Shown: positions 23,396 through 34,140 of the stretch, piece after piece
Numbering within the stretch: position 1 is the first letter of the stretch
How the letters are laid out: every line of letters begins with the position of its first letter
Assembly: GCA_023622765.1 (NCBI GenBank)
Contig: JAMNYO010000121.1
Span: 1-42,877 of the forward strand
Length of the DNA: 42,877 nucleotides
Source of the DNA: Bacteroidota bacterium
Lineage (GTDB): Bacteria > Bacteroidota > Bacteroidia > Bacteroidales > Dysgonomonadaceae
Direction of reading: 5' to 3'
Position numbers and translations under genes: made by a program
Notes under the pieces: generated by a model
Told to the model about the DNA's origin: nothing
The model's input: only the letters and a program-made list of their open reading frames with translations
Database searches by the model: none

Positions 23396-25114
23396 TTAAC
23401 TGGCAACCTGATCTGCCGGCATTGTCTCTATCGGTGAGACCGATGAGGCCGGTAAGGGTTGCAATACGCGGTGATACCCTGCCCGATCTTTCAACAGCTC
23501 GATCGCTTTGTGGTAGACCTTGTCGCTCGCGAGCTGGTGGAGAAGTACCCCCTTCTTGTAATGGAATCGTTGCATGATCTCTGTCTCGATCATGCTGGTA
23601 ATCTGTTCTTTGAATAGCTCTAAGTCCCTATCCAGGTCGGGATGCAACTTAGCCTCCAGCGCCTTGAACTCTTCCGAGGCCATGCCCATGTACCCCTCAA
23701 ACTCCATGATGCTTTTCAGTTGTTGCAACGAGTGCTCACTCATCTTGTCGTATTCGAAATCCTTCGATTTCACGAACTCCTTGAACGCTTCATAATCCGT
23801 GTCCGGTAGGTGGAACGTACCGGGGGTGGGAGCGGAAGCCTCTTGGTTCTGTACCATCCACTTGGTTACGAAGTTAAAGATCACGTTGTCCATCATCAGG
23901 TAGTAGGCGATGGTGCTTCCCGTCTTCTGTGGAACCGTGATGTCGGGAGTGATGCCTCCCCCGTCGCGTACTTCCCGCCCGTTGCGCGTGTGAAAGAGGT
24001 TGGTCAGCGAATCGGGCACCCTCGCCACGCTTCCATCAGGGTTGCGGTGCGAGTAGTCCAGTGCTTGGATGCAGCGGCCGCTTGGGATGTAGTACTTTGA
24101 GGTCGTGATCTTAATATTTCCCCCGTAGGGCAGGTCCCGCGGTGTCTGCACCAGCCCTTTCCCGAACGAACGGTTTCCCATGATGACCGCTCGGTCAAGG
24201 TCTTGCAAACCCCCTGCGACGATCTCGGCGGCCGATGCCGAACCGGTATCGATCAACACGATGATCGGCATGAGTTCATCGATGGGCTGCTCGCGGGTGC
24301 GGTAGCTTCGGTCCCACTCCTTCACCTTCCCTCTGGTGGAAACGATCTCTTCCCCTTTCGGCACGAACAGGTTTACTACTTCCACTGCTTCGTCCAGGAT
24401 ACCTCCCCCGTTCCCGCGGAGGTCCATGATGAGCGAGGTGGCCCCCTCTTTTTTGAGCTCTTTGACCGTCTCCTTTACCCGCTTACCACTCCCTGAGGTG
24501 AAACTGGAGAAGTGGAGGTAGCCGATACTGTCATCCACCACGTTCGCGTAGGTGATGGGGTTTAGCTCGATTTTTTCCCTCGTGATGGGGATCGTCCGCT
24601 CCTTTTTCTCACCCGGTCGGGCAATGGTTACCTTAAGTGTCGTGCCGGGTGTTCCTTTCAACCGGTCGCTCACCTCTTTCACGGTCGACTCGCGCGTATC
24701 TTCCCCATCGATTTGCAGGATGCTATCGCCCGCCTTTAACCCTGCCTTGTCGGCCGGTAGCCCTTGGTACGGTTCGTTGATTACCACGCGGCCCTCGTTG
24801 TACGAGATGATGGCACCGATACCCGCGTACTCGCCCGTGGTCATGAACTGGAGCTCGCCCACCTCTTCCTCCGAGTAGTACTCCGTGTAAGGATCCAGTC
24901 GGGTGAGCATGCTGTTTATCGTTCCCTGTACCAGTTGGTTCACCTCGATGCTGTCCACGTAGAAGAGGTCGAGCTCCCGGATGATCGAGTTGAATATATC
25001 GATGTTCTTGTTGATGTCGAAGTAGCGTCGATTCTGTTCGGGAGTCGGTGCTTGGGCTACTCCCACCTGCAGGGCAACCGTGCCCGCGAGTAGCAAAAGG
25101 GTAATCCTTCTCAT
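23396..25114 (-). CDS. S41-family C-terminal processing peptidase
   Basis: A 572-residue exported serine protease of the CtpA/Prc type. I start at ATG 25114, which gives a clean signal peptide (residues 1-22, cut after AQA); two upstream in-frame ATGs (25141, 25174) would add 9 or 20 charged residues. A PDZ domain covers about 85-175 with substrate-binding YAGIGAII. The protease core has Ser294 in GSASAAEIV and Lys319 in RSFGKGLVQ, the Ser-Lys dyad with the 25-residue spacing of Prc. The C-terminal 180 residues are helical. Such enzymes trim or degrade periplasmic and outer-membrane proteins from their C-termini. Transcribed alone, divergently from the DUF975-like gene. Confidence 0.92.
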   Translation of the reverse strand: MRRITLLLLAGTVALQVGVAQAPTPEQNRRYFDINKNIDIFNSIIRELDLFYVDSIEVNQLVQGTINSMLTRLDPYTEYYSEEEVGELQFMTTGEYAGIGAIISYNEGRVVINEPYQGLPADKAGLKAGDSILQIDGEDTRESTVKEVSDRLKGTPGTTLKVTIARPGEKKERTIPITREKIELNPITYANVVDDSIGYLHFSSFTSGSGKRVKETVKELKKEGATSLIMDLRGNGGGILDEAVEVVNLFVPKGEEIVSTRGKVKEWDRSYRTREQPIDELMPIIVLIDTGSASAAEIVAGGLQDLDRAVIMGNRSFGKGLVQTPRDLPYGGNIKITTSKYYIPSGRCIQALDYSHRNPDGSVARVPDSLTNLFHTRNGREVRDGGGITPDITVPQKTGSTIAYYLMMDNVIFNFVTKWMVQNQEASAPTPGTFHLPDTDYEAFKEFVKSKDFEYDKMSEHSLQQLKSIMEFEGYMGMASEEFKALEAKLHPDLDRDLELFKEQITSMIETEIMQRFHYKKGVLLHQLASDKVYHKAIELLKDRAGYHRVLQPLPASSVSPIETMPADQVAS

Positions 25115-25247
25115 TGTATGCTGTTTTATTGTACCTGTCATCTCTATTTCCCACAAAGGAACGAATTTTTTCAAGAATAGCGGAGATGGTTTTAGTTATA
25201 TGTATTTAAATCGCTTCATGCAGCCGTCTAAATTCAGGAAAAGTGGC

Positions 25248-25255
25248 TATATTTG
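25248..25255 (+). promoter_or_regulatory. Promoter -7 element before the DUF975-like gene
   Basis: TATATTTG is a full TAnnTTTG match; the start would be near 25262, giving a leader of about 39 nt. No TTTG lies 19 bp upstream. Confidence 0.5.
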
Positions 25256-25300
25256 TGAACATTTATTAGAATAATTCACCCAAATAAAACAAAAGCAGGT

Positions 25301-25894
25301 ATGATGACGAAAAATGTGGTGTTGATGAGAATGGCTAAAGAGTCCCTCAAAGGAAAGTGGGGCATAGCCGTGGGAACATATGTGGTGTATGTCTTGCTTT
25401 CGATGGCTGCAGGTGCCATTCCGGTTGCAGGCACCTTGCTTGTTGGAGGCCCCCTGGCTTTGGGGTTCGCGTTATTCATTCTATCTGTTTCACGAGGTCA
25501 GGAGGCTGAAATAGAGCAGCTTTTCAAGGGGTTCGAACGTTTTGCCGTGGCGTTAGTGGCTATGTTGCTGATGTTGCTTTTCATCGGATTGGGAATGCTC
25601 CTCTTAATCGTCCCGGGCTTCATATTGGCTATCGCCTACTCGATGACCTTTTTTATACTGGTTGACAACCCGGATTACACTGCGGTGGAAGCCTTGAAGA
25701 AGAGCAGGGAGCTGATGTACGGATACAAGTGGAAGTTTTTCTGCCTCAACTTGCGCTTTATAGGCTGGTTTTTACTCGCCATAGTGACGCTGGGTATTGC
25801 CATGCTGTGGGTGTCTCCCTATATGTTCGTGAGTTACGCCAAATTTTACGATGATTTGCTGACCAACAAAAATGAGGGTGTCAACGAAAAGTGA
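25301..25894 (+). CDS. DUF975-like integral membrane protein
   Basis: A 197-residue protein with about five hydrophobic segments, near residues 20-40, 42-62, 78-110, 112-125 and 145-172. The charged motif VEALKKSRELMYGYKWKFFCLNLRFIGW (about 126-153), where a cytoplasmic helix leads into a membrane segment, is the typical DUF975 pattern. The function of the family is unknown. Its TGA overlaps the ATG of the FtsE-like gene by one base (TGATG), so translation is coupled. That coupling hints at a membrane partner for the ATPase, but it is not FtsX and lacks the FtsX fold, so the link is tentative. Confidence 0.7.
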   Translation: MMTKNVVLMRMAKESLKGKWGIAVGTYVVYVLLSMAAGAIPVAGTLLVGGPLALGFALFILSVSRGQEAEIEQLFKGFERFAVALVAMLLMLLFIGLGMLLLIVPGFILAIAYSMTFFILVDNPDYTAVEALKKSRELMYGYKWKFFCLNLRFIGWFLLAIVTLGIAMLWVSPYMFVSYAKFYDDLLTNKNEGVNEK

Positions 25895-26565
25895 TGATTC
25901 AAGAACAGATCATTAATTACTCCAACGTGCAGCTCAACCGGGAGGAGAATATCATCTTGAGTAACGTGAACCTCACCGTTAACCGGGGGGACTTCCTTTA
26001 CGTGATTGGCAAGGTAGGTTCCGGGAAGAGCACGCTGATGAAGAGCATGTATGCCGAACTTCCCATCGAGGAGGGGAGCGCCCGCGTCTTCGATTATGAG
26101 TTGGCCGGCATCAAGCGCCGGCTCGTCCCGTTCCTTCGCCGGAAGATCGGCATCGTGTTCCAGGATTTCCAGCTGCTTATCGATCGTTCGGTAGAGAAGA
26201 ACCTGGAATTCGTGTTGCGTGCTACCGGGTGGAAGAACCGCCGGGAGATCAAGGACCGGATCAACGAGGTGCTGGTGCAGGTAGGCATGCAGAACAAGAC
26301 CTACAAGATGCCCCACGAGCTATCAGGCGGGGAGCAGCAGCGGGTGGTGATTGCCCGTGCACTGTTGAATTCGCCCGCCCTCGTGTTGGCCGATGAGCCG
26401 ACGGGGAACCTCGACCCCGAGACGGGGAGTCAAATCGTTTCCCTCTTGCAGGAGATATCCAACCGGGGTACCGCTGTTATCATGTCCACCCACAACTATT
26501 CTATCGTGCAAGCCTTCCCCGGGAAGATCATGCGGTGCGAGAATATGTCGCTTGTACCCATGTGA
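25894..26565 (+). CDS. ftsE: FtsE-like ABC ATPase
   Basis: A 223-residue ATP-binding cassette. Walker [10 protein letters not shown] is at residues 39-47, Q-loop FQDFQLL at 89-95, the ABC signature LSGGEQQR at 143-150 and Walker B LVLADEP at 163-169, then the switch His in STHN. FtsE with FtsX transmits division signals to periplasmic amidases. Sequence style and size fit FtsE, but no ftsX is next to it; in Bacteroidetes the two are often apart. Start at ATG 25894, overlapping the previous TGA; the GTG one codon earlier is less likely. LolD- or MacB-type ATPases are the main alternative. Confidence 0.8.
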   Translation: MIQEQIINYSNVQLNREENIILSNVNLTVNRGDFLYVIGKVGSGKSTLMKSMYAELPIEEGSARVFDYELAGIKRRLVPFLRRKIGIVFQDFQLLIDRSVEKNLEFVLRATGWKNRREIKDRINEVLVQVGMQNKTYKMPHELSGGEQQRVVIARALLNSPALVLADEPTGNLDPETGSQIVSLLQEISNRGTAVIMSTHNYSIVQAFPGKIMRCENMSLVPM

Positions 26566-26580
26566 TCCAAAAAAAATGGT

Positions 26581-26588
26581 TACCTTTG
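26581..26588 (+). promoter_or_regulatory. Promoter -7 element for pyrG-yidC
   Basis: TACCTTTG matches TAnnTTTG 16 bp after the ftsE stop, giving a start near 26595 and a leader of about 24 nt before the GTG of pyrG. Confidence 0.5.
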
Positions 26589-26597
26589 CACCTTTGA

Positions 26598-28250
<1,653 letters not shown>

Positions 28251-28251
28251 T

Positions 28252-30288
28252 ATGGATAAAAATACAGTTATAGGTCTGCTTTTGATTGGTGCGGTGATGG
28301 TTATATTTTCCATTTATAACCGCCCAAGCAAGGAGCAGATAGAGGCACAGCGTCGTTTGCGCGATTCGATCGCGATGACGGAGTCACTTGCCCAACAAGA
28401 GGCCGAAAGCTTGACCATACAGGAGGAAGTGATCGATTCGCCTCATGGTGATGGCCAGGCCGTTGCTGATTTTTTTAGCGTTGTGACGCCTGCAGCCGAT
28501 GTCTTTGCAACCGATAGTGTTGAGACTGCTGTCGAAGGAGTGGAAAGCATTGCGATTGAAGCCGCTTCGGCTGAGACCGATTCATTGGCCCCTATGCCCG
28601 CTTCCCTGGTGAAGCCCGTGGTGGCCGACCGGAAGGTGGTACTCGAGAATGAGAAGATGCGTCTTCTGGTCGATACTCGCGGGGGGAGCATTGCTTCCGT
28701 GCAGCTTAAGGAGTTCCTGCACCACAGTCGTGATAGCCTCTACCTCTTTGATAAGCCCGATGAGTCCCGCTTTAACCTCGACCTCTTTAATCGCCACAGC
28801 GTGCGCCTCTCTACCGAGAACGAGCTCTTCACGCCGATTGTAAGTGCCGATGGGCAAAGCTTAACGATGCGTCTTGCATACACGCCCCAGCAATACATCG
28901 ACTTTATCTACACCCTTCCCGAGGATGAGTACATGATGGCGTTCGATATCCACGTGGTGGGGATGCAAGAGGGACTTCACCCCGAGAGCTTAACCAATTT
29001 TCGCCTCAACTGGGAGCAGAAGATACGTCAGCAGGAGCGGGGCCGCATGTTCGAGAACCGTTTCTCGCGCATCCATTACAAGTACGATCGACAAGACGTG
29101 GAGCGGATGAGCGAGAATAAGAACGCCCACGAGGAGCTTACCGAGCCGGTGAAGTGGTTCGCGTTCAAAGACCAGTACTTCTCGTCGGTAATCATCGGTG
29201 ATCAACCCTTTAGCAACACGCTTCTCGATACCAAGGTGTTGACAGACACCGCCTACCTTAAGGAGTACAAGGCCGAGGTATGGGCGCCCGTGACCCTCAG
29301 CAACGATGCCGACCTTGTTTCCCTCCGCTTCAACTACTACTTTGGGCCCGTGCATTACCACACGCTAAAGGCGTATGACGCAGATCTGCCTAAGGGCGAT
29401 AGACTTCAGTTGCAGGAGATCGTTTACCTCGGTTACCGGTGGCTCAGTTGGGTGAACAAGTGGTTCGTGATTCCCATCTTCGATTTTTTCCGCTCTCTGG
29501 GGTGGGGTATGGGACTTATCATCCTGATCCTAACCCTTTGCGTGAAGCTGGTCACCCTGCCCGTCACCTACAAATCGTTCATGTCGTCCGCCAAGATGCG
29601 GGTGCTTCGTCCCCAGATAAAGGAGTTGGAGGAGAAGTTCCCGGGCAAGGATCAAGATGCGATGATGAAGCGGCAGCAGGCCACCATGGATCTCTACAAG
29701 AGAGTTGGAGTCAGTCCCATGAGCGGCTGCATCCCCATGCTCATCCAGATGCCCGTGCTGCTGGCCCTCTTCTTTTTCTTTCCTTCGGCCATCGAGCTGA
29801 GGCAGCAATCGTTCCTATGGGCCGACGACCTTTCAACCTACGATGCGCTGATATCATGGGGTGGGAACATCCCTATTATCACCCGCTTCCTGGGTAACCA
29901 CATCAGCATCTTCTGTCTCCTGATGACCACCGTGAATATCGTCTACACGAGATACAACATGGCCTTGACAGACACGGGACAGCAGACGATGCCCGGGATG
30001 AAGCAGATGCCCCTTTTCATGAGCCTCTTCATGTTCTTTATCCTCAACTCCTATCCTTCGGGGCTCAACTACTACTACTTCCTCTCCACGTTGTTTACCG
30101 TGGGCATCACGTTTGCCATGAGGAAGCTCGTTGATGAGGAAAAGCTTCTTGCGCAGTTAGAGGCCAACAAAAAGAAACCCAAGAAGAAGTCCGGCTTCAT
30201 GGCCCGGCTCGAAGAGGCGCAAAAGATGCAGGAGAAACAGGCCAGGGAGCGTGCCAAAGAGGCTGCCAGGCGCAACTACAGGAGGTGA
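28252..30288 (+). CDS. yidC: Membrane protein insertase YidC
   Basis: A 678-residue inner-membrane insertase. Residues about 5-20 form the first membrane segment. A long periplasmic part follows, with a low-complexity acidic linker (about 40-125) and then the beta-sandwich P1 domain (about 125-375). The conserved insertase core has five membrane segments from about 385 to 625, including FIIPIFDFFRSLGWGMGLIILI-like and PVTYKSFMSSAKMRVLRP elements. The C-tail (about 635-678) is very rich in Lys and Arg and should bind ribosomes. The ATG is one base after the pyrG stop. Typical size for Bacteroidetes. Confidence 0.97.
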   Translation: MDKNTVIGLLLIGAVMVIFSIYNRPSKEQIEAQRRLRDSIAMTESLAQQEAESLTIQEEVIDSPHGDGQAVADFFSVVTPAADVFATDSVETAVEGVESIAIEAASAETDSLAPMPASLVKPVVADRKVVLENEKMRLLVDTRGGSIASVQLKEFLHHSRDSLYLFDKPDESRFNLDLFNRHSVRLSTENELFTPIVSADGQSLTMRLAYTPQQYIDFIYTLPEDEYMMAFDIHVVGMQEGLHPESLTNFRLNWEQKIRQQERGRMFENRFSRIHYKYDRQDVERMSENKNAHEELTEPVKWFAFKDQYFSSVIIGDQPFSNTLLDTKVLTDTAYLKEYKAEVWAPVTLSNDADLVSLRFNYYFGPVHYHTLKAYDADLPKGDRLQLQEIVYLGYRWLSWVNKWFVIPIFDFFRSLGWGMGLIILILTLCVKLVTLPVTYKSFMSSAKMRVLRPQIKELEEKFPGKDQDAMMKRQQATMDLYKRVGVSPMSGCIPMLIQMPVLLALFFFFPSAIELRQQSFLWADDLSTYDALISWGGNIPIITRFLGNHISIFCLLMTTVNIVYTRYNMALTDTGQQTMPGMKQMPLFMSLFMFFILNSYPSGLNYYYFLSTLFTVGITFAMRKLVDEEKLLAQLEANKKKPKKKSGFMARLEEAQKMQEKQARERAKEAARRNYRR

Positions 30289-30356
30289 TGGGTGATGGTT
30301 GAACTTATTTATCCAATAATTGTTTTAATAGTATAAACGAAAAACTGTTGTGCATT

Positions 30357-30680
30357 ATGAGCGATGAAAAGAAAGTACTTGAGTACGATGAGGATGAATC
30401 CTTGCAGTTCATTCAGGACTGCTTGCCTCCAGAGATGAAAGGTGAGTTTTCGGACGACGAGATCAACTACATTGTCGACCTGATTTACGAGTTTTACGAG
30501 GTGAAGGGGTTCTTGGATGAGGACGACGATGCCGAGGTGGAGATTGATGAGGACGAGTTGTTGGAGTACATCTTCGATAACGCTCGTGAAGATGGTATTA
30601 GGGATTATACCGACGAGCAGATCGAGGCTATTGTGGCCGGGGAACTGGCTTACTGCGATACCTTGAACCTGTTCGAGTAA
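30357..30680 (+). CDS. Small, strongly acidic conserved-looking protein
   Basis: A 107-residue protein with an extreme Asp/Glu content (for example FLDEDDDAEVEIDEDELLEY) and no signal peptide or membrane segment. Start at ATG 30357; an upstream TTG at 30348 would only add three residues. I do not recognise a named domain. The pattern (helix, DDEINYIVDLIYEFYE, acidic linker, DNAREDGIRDYTDEQIEAIV) suggests two helical hairpins around an acidic loop. It lies between yidC and the OmpA lipoprotein, 68 bp after yidC. A role as a small adaptor or nucleic-acid mimic would be a guess. Confidence 0.7.
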   Translation: MSDEKKVLEYDEDESLQFIQDCLPPEMKGEFSDDEINYIVDLIYEFYEVKGFLDEDDDAEVEIDEDELLEYIFDNAREDGIRDYTDEQIEAIVAGELAYCDTLNLFE

Positions 30681-30724
30681 GTTATTGTTATTGTAAACAG
30701 ATTTTTTAAAAACCAAAACTAACT

Positions 30725-31405
30725 ATGAAACAATTTTCTAAAGTGCTGGCCATCGCCCTGTTGAGTGTCGCGATGGTATTTTCTAGTTGTGGAGCTAGTA
30801 AAACGGCGCAAGGCGGTGCCATTGGTGCCGGTAGCGGCGCCGCGGTTGGTGCCGGTGTAGGTGCCATCGCCGGTGGGGGTCGCGGGGCGATCATCGGTGC
30901 GGCTATTGGGGCCGTTTTAGGGGGTAGCGCGGGCGCTATCATTGGGAATAAAATGGATAAGCAAGCCGCCGAGTTGGAGCAGATTGAAGGTGCTCAGGTA
31001 GAGAAGGTGAACGAGGGCGAGGCAATCAAGGTGACCTTCGAATCGGGTATTCTCTTCGCGACCAACTCAAGTACGCTCAATACAGCTTCGCGTGCGTCCC
31101 TCGATAAGTTCGCCGCCTCGCTGCTGAATAACCCGGATACCGATGTGAAGGTGTACGGCCATACCGACAGTACTGGTAGCGACGCCATCAATAACCCGTT
31201 GTCGCAACGTCGTGCCGAGTCGGTCTATAACTACCTTATTGGGAAAGGGGTAGCTGGTTCGCGTATGGAGTCGCAAGGCTTTGGTTCCACGCAGCCTGTA
31301 GCCGATAACAGCACTGCTCAAGGTCGTGCCGAGAATCGCCGCGTGGAGGTGTTTATCTTCCCCAACGCGAAGATGATTAAAGAAGCACAAGAGCAAGCAA
31401 AGTGA
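30725..31405 (+). CDS. OmpA-family lipoprotein with glycine zipper
   Basis: A 226-residue outer-membrane lipoprotein. The signal ends VAMVFSS before Cys22. Residues about 30-77 are a glycine zipper (GAIGAGSGAAVGAGVGAIAGG and more) that inserts in or associates with the membrane. The C-terminal OmpA domain (about 105-218) binds peptidoglycan; VYGHTDSTGSDAINNPLSQRRAESV has the diaminopimelate-binding residues, and AENRRVEVFI closes the domain. It is followed by two terminator hairpins. It resembles the YiaD/PAL type. It tethers the outer membrane to the wall. Confidence 0.9.
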   Translation: MKQFSKVLAIALLSVAMVFSSCGASKTAQGGAIGAGSGAAVGAGVGAIAGGGRGAIIGAAIGAVLGGSAGAIIGNKMDKQAAELEQIEGAQVEKVNEGEAIKVTFESGILFATNSSTLNTASRASLDKFAASLLNNPDTDVKVYGHTDSTGSDAINNPLSQRRAESVYNYLIGKGVAGSRMESQGFGSTQPVADNSTAQGRAENRRVEVFIFPNAKMIKEAQEQAK

Positions 31406-31432
31406 ATTTTTACTGGATGGAATTATAAACGG

Positions 31433-31470
31433 ATCGCGCGGCTTGTAATGGGTCGCGCGATTCATTTTTT
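31433..31470 (+). terminator. Intrinsic terminator after the OmpA gene
   Basis: The 8-bp stem ATCGCGCG / CGCGCGAT (31433-31440 and 31454-31461) with a 13-nt loop is followed by TCATTTTTT, 27 bp after the stop codon. Confidence 0.75.
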
Positions 31471-31475
31471 ACCGC

Positions 31476-31496
31476 ATGGGTTTACCCATTCTTTTT
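31476..31496 (+). terminator. Second, backup terminator after the OmpA gene
   Basis: A short stem ATGGG-TTTA-CCCAT is followed by TCTTTTTT, immediately after the first terminator. It is weaker (5 bp), probably a fail-safe. Confidence 0.5.
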
Positions 31497-31548
31497 TCGA
31501 TAGGTTATTCACTACGCGGGTTACTTGTAAACCATTAACAAGGTAATT

Positions 31549-32040
31549 ATGTCAGACGAACTAAAAGTTACGGGGAGCAGTAAGCGGGAGCGGTACGAGT
31601 CGTTGTACCCCCAGCTACAAGCCCTTTTGTTAGGCGAAGATGATCTCATCGCCAACATGGCCAACGTGGCGGCGGCCCTTAAGGAGGGGTTCGGCTTTTT
31701 CTGGGTCGGTTTTTACCGTGTCTCGGGCGATCAACTGGTTCTGGGCCCGTTTCAAGGGCCGGTGGCTTGTAACCGTATCGCCTATGGCAAGGGCGTGTGT
31801 GGAACCGCCTGGAAGGAGGGGCGGGTGGTAGTCGTCCCGGATGTCGACCAGTTCCCGGGACACATCGCCTGTAGTTCCCTTTCTCGTTCCGAGATCGTGG
31901 TACCGGTTTGGAGCGGCAATCGGGTTATAGCCGTGCTGGACGTGGATAGTGATCAACTCGATGCCTTCGATGAGACCGATGCGCGCTACTTGAATAAGGT
32001 GTGTGACTTACTGGACGGGAAAAAACGGACAACTGTATGA
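31549..32040 (+). CDS. msrC: Free methionine-R-sulfoxide reductase (GAF domain)
   Basis: A 163-residue cytosolic GAF-domain enzyme that reduces free methionine-R-sulfoxide, a repair and recycling role in oxidative stress. The three key cysteines are Cys74 (VACNRIAYG), Cys84 (GVCGTAW) and Cys108 (HIACSS), with spacings of 10 and 24 that equal those of the E. coli enzyme. FFWVGFYRV and EIVVPVW are further signatures. Transcribed alone between the double terminator and rfbA; no consensus promoter was found upstream. Confidence 0.93.
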   Translation: MSDELKVTGSSKRERYESLYPQLQALLLGEDDLIANMANVAAALKEGFGFFWVGFYRVSGDQLVLGPFQGPVACNRIAYGKGVCGTAWKEGRVVVVPDVDQFPGHIACSSLSRSEIVVPVWSGNRVIAVLDVDSDQLDAFDETDARYLNKVCDLLDGKKRTTV

Positions 32041-32173
32041 AACAGACATTTTAGATTCAAGTATCTAAGCCTCCATACCCCGAACAATAAAAAGCATAAT
32101 CGTATGTAAATAGCGTTTTTTTGTGTACTTTTACATTTATAGCATACCATCTACTAAAATAGGTGCATTCACG

Positions 32174-33049
32174 ATGAAAGGAATTGTTTTAGCCGGTGGC
32201 TCCGGCACCCGTTTGTATCCCATCACCAAAGGGGTGAGCAAGCAGCTGCTGCCCGTTTACGACAAGCCCATGGTCTATTACCCCATCTCGACGCTCATGT
32301 TGGCCGGGATTCGCGAGATACTCATTATCACCACCCCCGAAGATCGCCCTGCTTTCCAGCGGCTATTGGGCGATGGTAGCGATTACGGCCTGCGCTTCGA
32401 GTACGCGGTGCAACCCAGTCCCGACGGTTTGGCACAGGCCTTTATCATTGGCGAGGAGTTCATCGGGGAGGATACCGTCTGCCTGGTTTTGGGTGACAAC
32501 ATCTTCTACGGGCAAGGTTTCTCTGCCATGCTGAAGCAGGCTGTGCAACAGGCTGAACAGCATGACCTGGCGACCGTGTTCGGTTACTACGTGAACAACC
32601 CCCAACGGTACGGCGTGGCCGAGTTCGATGATAAGGGAAACGTGTTGGGGATCGAGGAGAAGCCGAAGGAGCCGAAATCAAACTACGCCATCGTGGGCCT
32701 CTACTTTTACCCGAACAGCGTGGTGGAGGTGGCCAAAGGGGTCAAACCCTCCGCCCGGGGAGAGCTGGAGATCACCACGGTGAACCAGGCCTTCCTCAGC
32801 CGAAGGCAGCTTAAGGTGAGCCTCTTGGGACGCGGTTTCGCCTGGCTTGATACCGGCACCCACGGCTCGCTGGCCGACGCATCCACTTTCGTGGAGGTAA
32901 TCGAGAAGCGGCAAGGCCTCAAGATCGCCTGTCTCGAGGAGATCGCCTGGCACAACGGCTGGATCTCCAGCGATAAGCTGGCGGAGATCGCGGAGCCGAT
33001 GAAGAACAACGAGTACGGTCAGTACCTGTTGAGAATTGTGAACCTGTAA
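32174..33049 (+). CDS. rfbA: Glucose-1-phosphate thymidylyltransferase
   Basis: A 291-residue nucleotidyltransferase making dTDP-glucose from dTTP and glucose-1-phosphate, the first step of dTDP-rhamnose synthesis. The N-terminal [11 protein letters not shown] is the nucleotide loop, followed by [26 protein letters not shown] holds the metal Asp, and [11 protein letters not shown] and AWLDTGTH are further family motifs. I start at ATG 32174; the frame upstream (from 32123) is not conserved-looking. rfbB follows by 14 bp. rfbC and rfbD, needed to complete dTDP-rhamnose, are not adjacent. Confidence 0.95.
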   Translation: MKGIVLAGGSGTRLYPITKGVSKQLLPVYDKPMVYYPISTLMLAGIREILIITTPEDRPAFQRLLGDGSDYGLRFEYAVQPSPDGLAQAFIIGEEFIGEDTVCLVLGDNIFYGQGFSAMLKQAVQQAEQHDLATVFGYYVNNPQRYGVAEFDDKGNVLGIEEKPKEPKSNYAIVGLYFYPNSVVEVAKGVKPSARGELEITTVNQAFLSRRQLKVSLLGRGFAWLDTGTHGSLADASTFVEVIEKRQGLKIACLEEIAWHNGWISSDKLAEIAEPMKNNEYGQYLLRIVNL

Positions 33050-33063
33050 AAACGACCAACCGG

Positions 33064-34140
33064 ATGAAGAGAGAAAACTTTAAACGCAATATAGTGATAA
33101 CCGGGGGTGCCGGCTTTATCGGCTCGCACGTGGTACGCCTGTTCGTCACCTCGTATCCCGAGTACCGAATCATTAACCTCGATAAGCTCACCTACGCGGG
33201 CAACCTGCAGAACTTGACCGATATAGAGGATCGCCCCAACTACACCTTCGTGAAGGGTGACGTGTGCGATGTGGAACTGCTGACCCAGCTGTTTGAGGAG
33301 TACGACGTGGATGGCGTGATTCATCTGGCAGCCGAAAGCCACGTTGACCGCAGCATCAATGATCCCTTCACCTTCGCGGAGACCAACGTGATGGGGACCC
33401 TTGTCCTGCTACAGGTTGCCCGGCAGCAGTGGCTCTCTGCCCCACGTGCGGAGGGGAGTCCTAAGCCTCTCTTTTACCACGTCTCTACCGATGAGGTGTA
33501 CGGCTCGCTGGAGTTCGACGACACCCTTTTCACCGAAGAGACCCGGTACGATCCACATAGTCCCTATTCCGCCTCCAAGGCGGCAGCCGACCATTTCGTG
33601 CGGGTCTATCACGACACGTACGGGTTGCCCGTCGTCATCTCTAACTGCTCCAACAACTACGGCCCCTACCAGTTTCCGGAAAAACTGATCCCGCTCTTCA
33701 TCCACAACATCCGAGAACGGAAACCCCTGCCAGTGTACGGCAAGGGCGAGAACGTGCGGGACTGGCTCTACGTGGAGGATCACGCCCGGGCCATCGATCT
33801 GCTCTTTCACCGGGGAAAGATTGGTGAAACCTACAACATCGGTGGGTTCAACGAGTGGAAGAACATCGACCTGATCAAAACGATGATCAAGGTGGCTGAT
33901 AGGATGCTGGGTAACCCCGAAGGTACATCCTTGGAACTTATCACCTACGTGACCGACCGTCCGGGGCACGACCTGCGTTACGCCATCGATGCGACGAAGA
34001 TACAGCGTGAACTGGGATGGGAACCCTCGCTACAGTTTGAAGAGGGGATCGAGAAGACCATCCGGTGGTACCTGGATAACTCCGAATGGCTGGAGAACGT
34101 CACGAGCGGCGACTACCTGGTAAGAAATCGTTTAGCATGA
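33064..34140 (+). CDS. rfbB: dTDP-glucose 4,6-dehydratase
   Basis: A 358-residue short-chain dehydrogenase-fold enzyme that converts dTDP-glucose to the 4-keto-6-deoxy sugar. The NAD loop GGAGFIGSH is at residues 14-22, STDEVYG at 141-147 carries the catalytic acid pair, and the Tyr-Lys of YSASK are residues 168 and 172. NCSNNYGPYQFPEKLIP and YVEDHARAI are typical of RmlB. It is coupled to rfbA upstream, and its stop overlaps the start of the formate/nitrite transporter by ATGA. Product can feed rhamnose or other deoxysugars of surface polysaccharide. Confidence 0.96.
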   Translation: MKRENFKRNIVITGGAGFIGSHVVRLFVTSYPEYRIINLDKLTYAGNLQNLTDIEDRPNYTFVKGDVCDVELLTQLFEEYDVDGVIHLAAESHVDRSINDPFTFAETNVMGTLVLLQVARQQWLSAPRAEGSPKPLFYHVSTDEVYGSLEFDDTLFTEETRYDPHSPYSASKAAADHFVRVYHDTYGLPVVISNCSNNYGPYQFPEKLIPLFIHNIRERKPLPVYGKGENVRDWLYVEDHARAIDLLFHRGKIGETYNIGGFNEWKNIDLIKTMIKVADRMLGNPEGTSLELITYVTDRPGHDLRYAIDATKIQRELGWEPSLQFEEGIEKTIRWYLDNSEWLENVTSGDYLVRNRLA

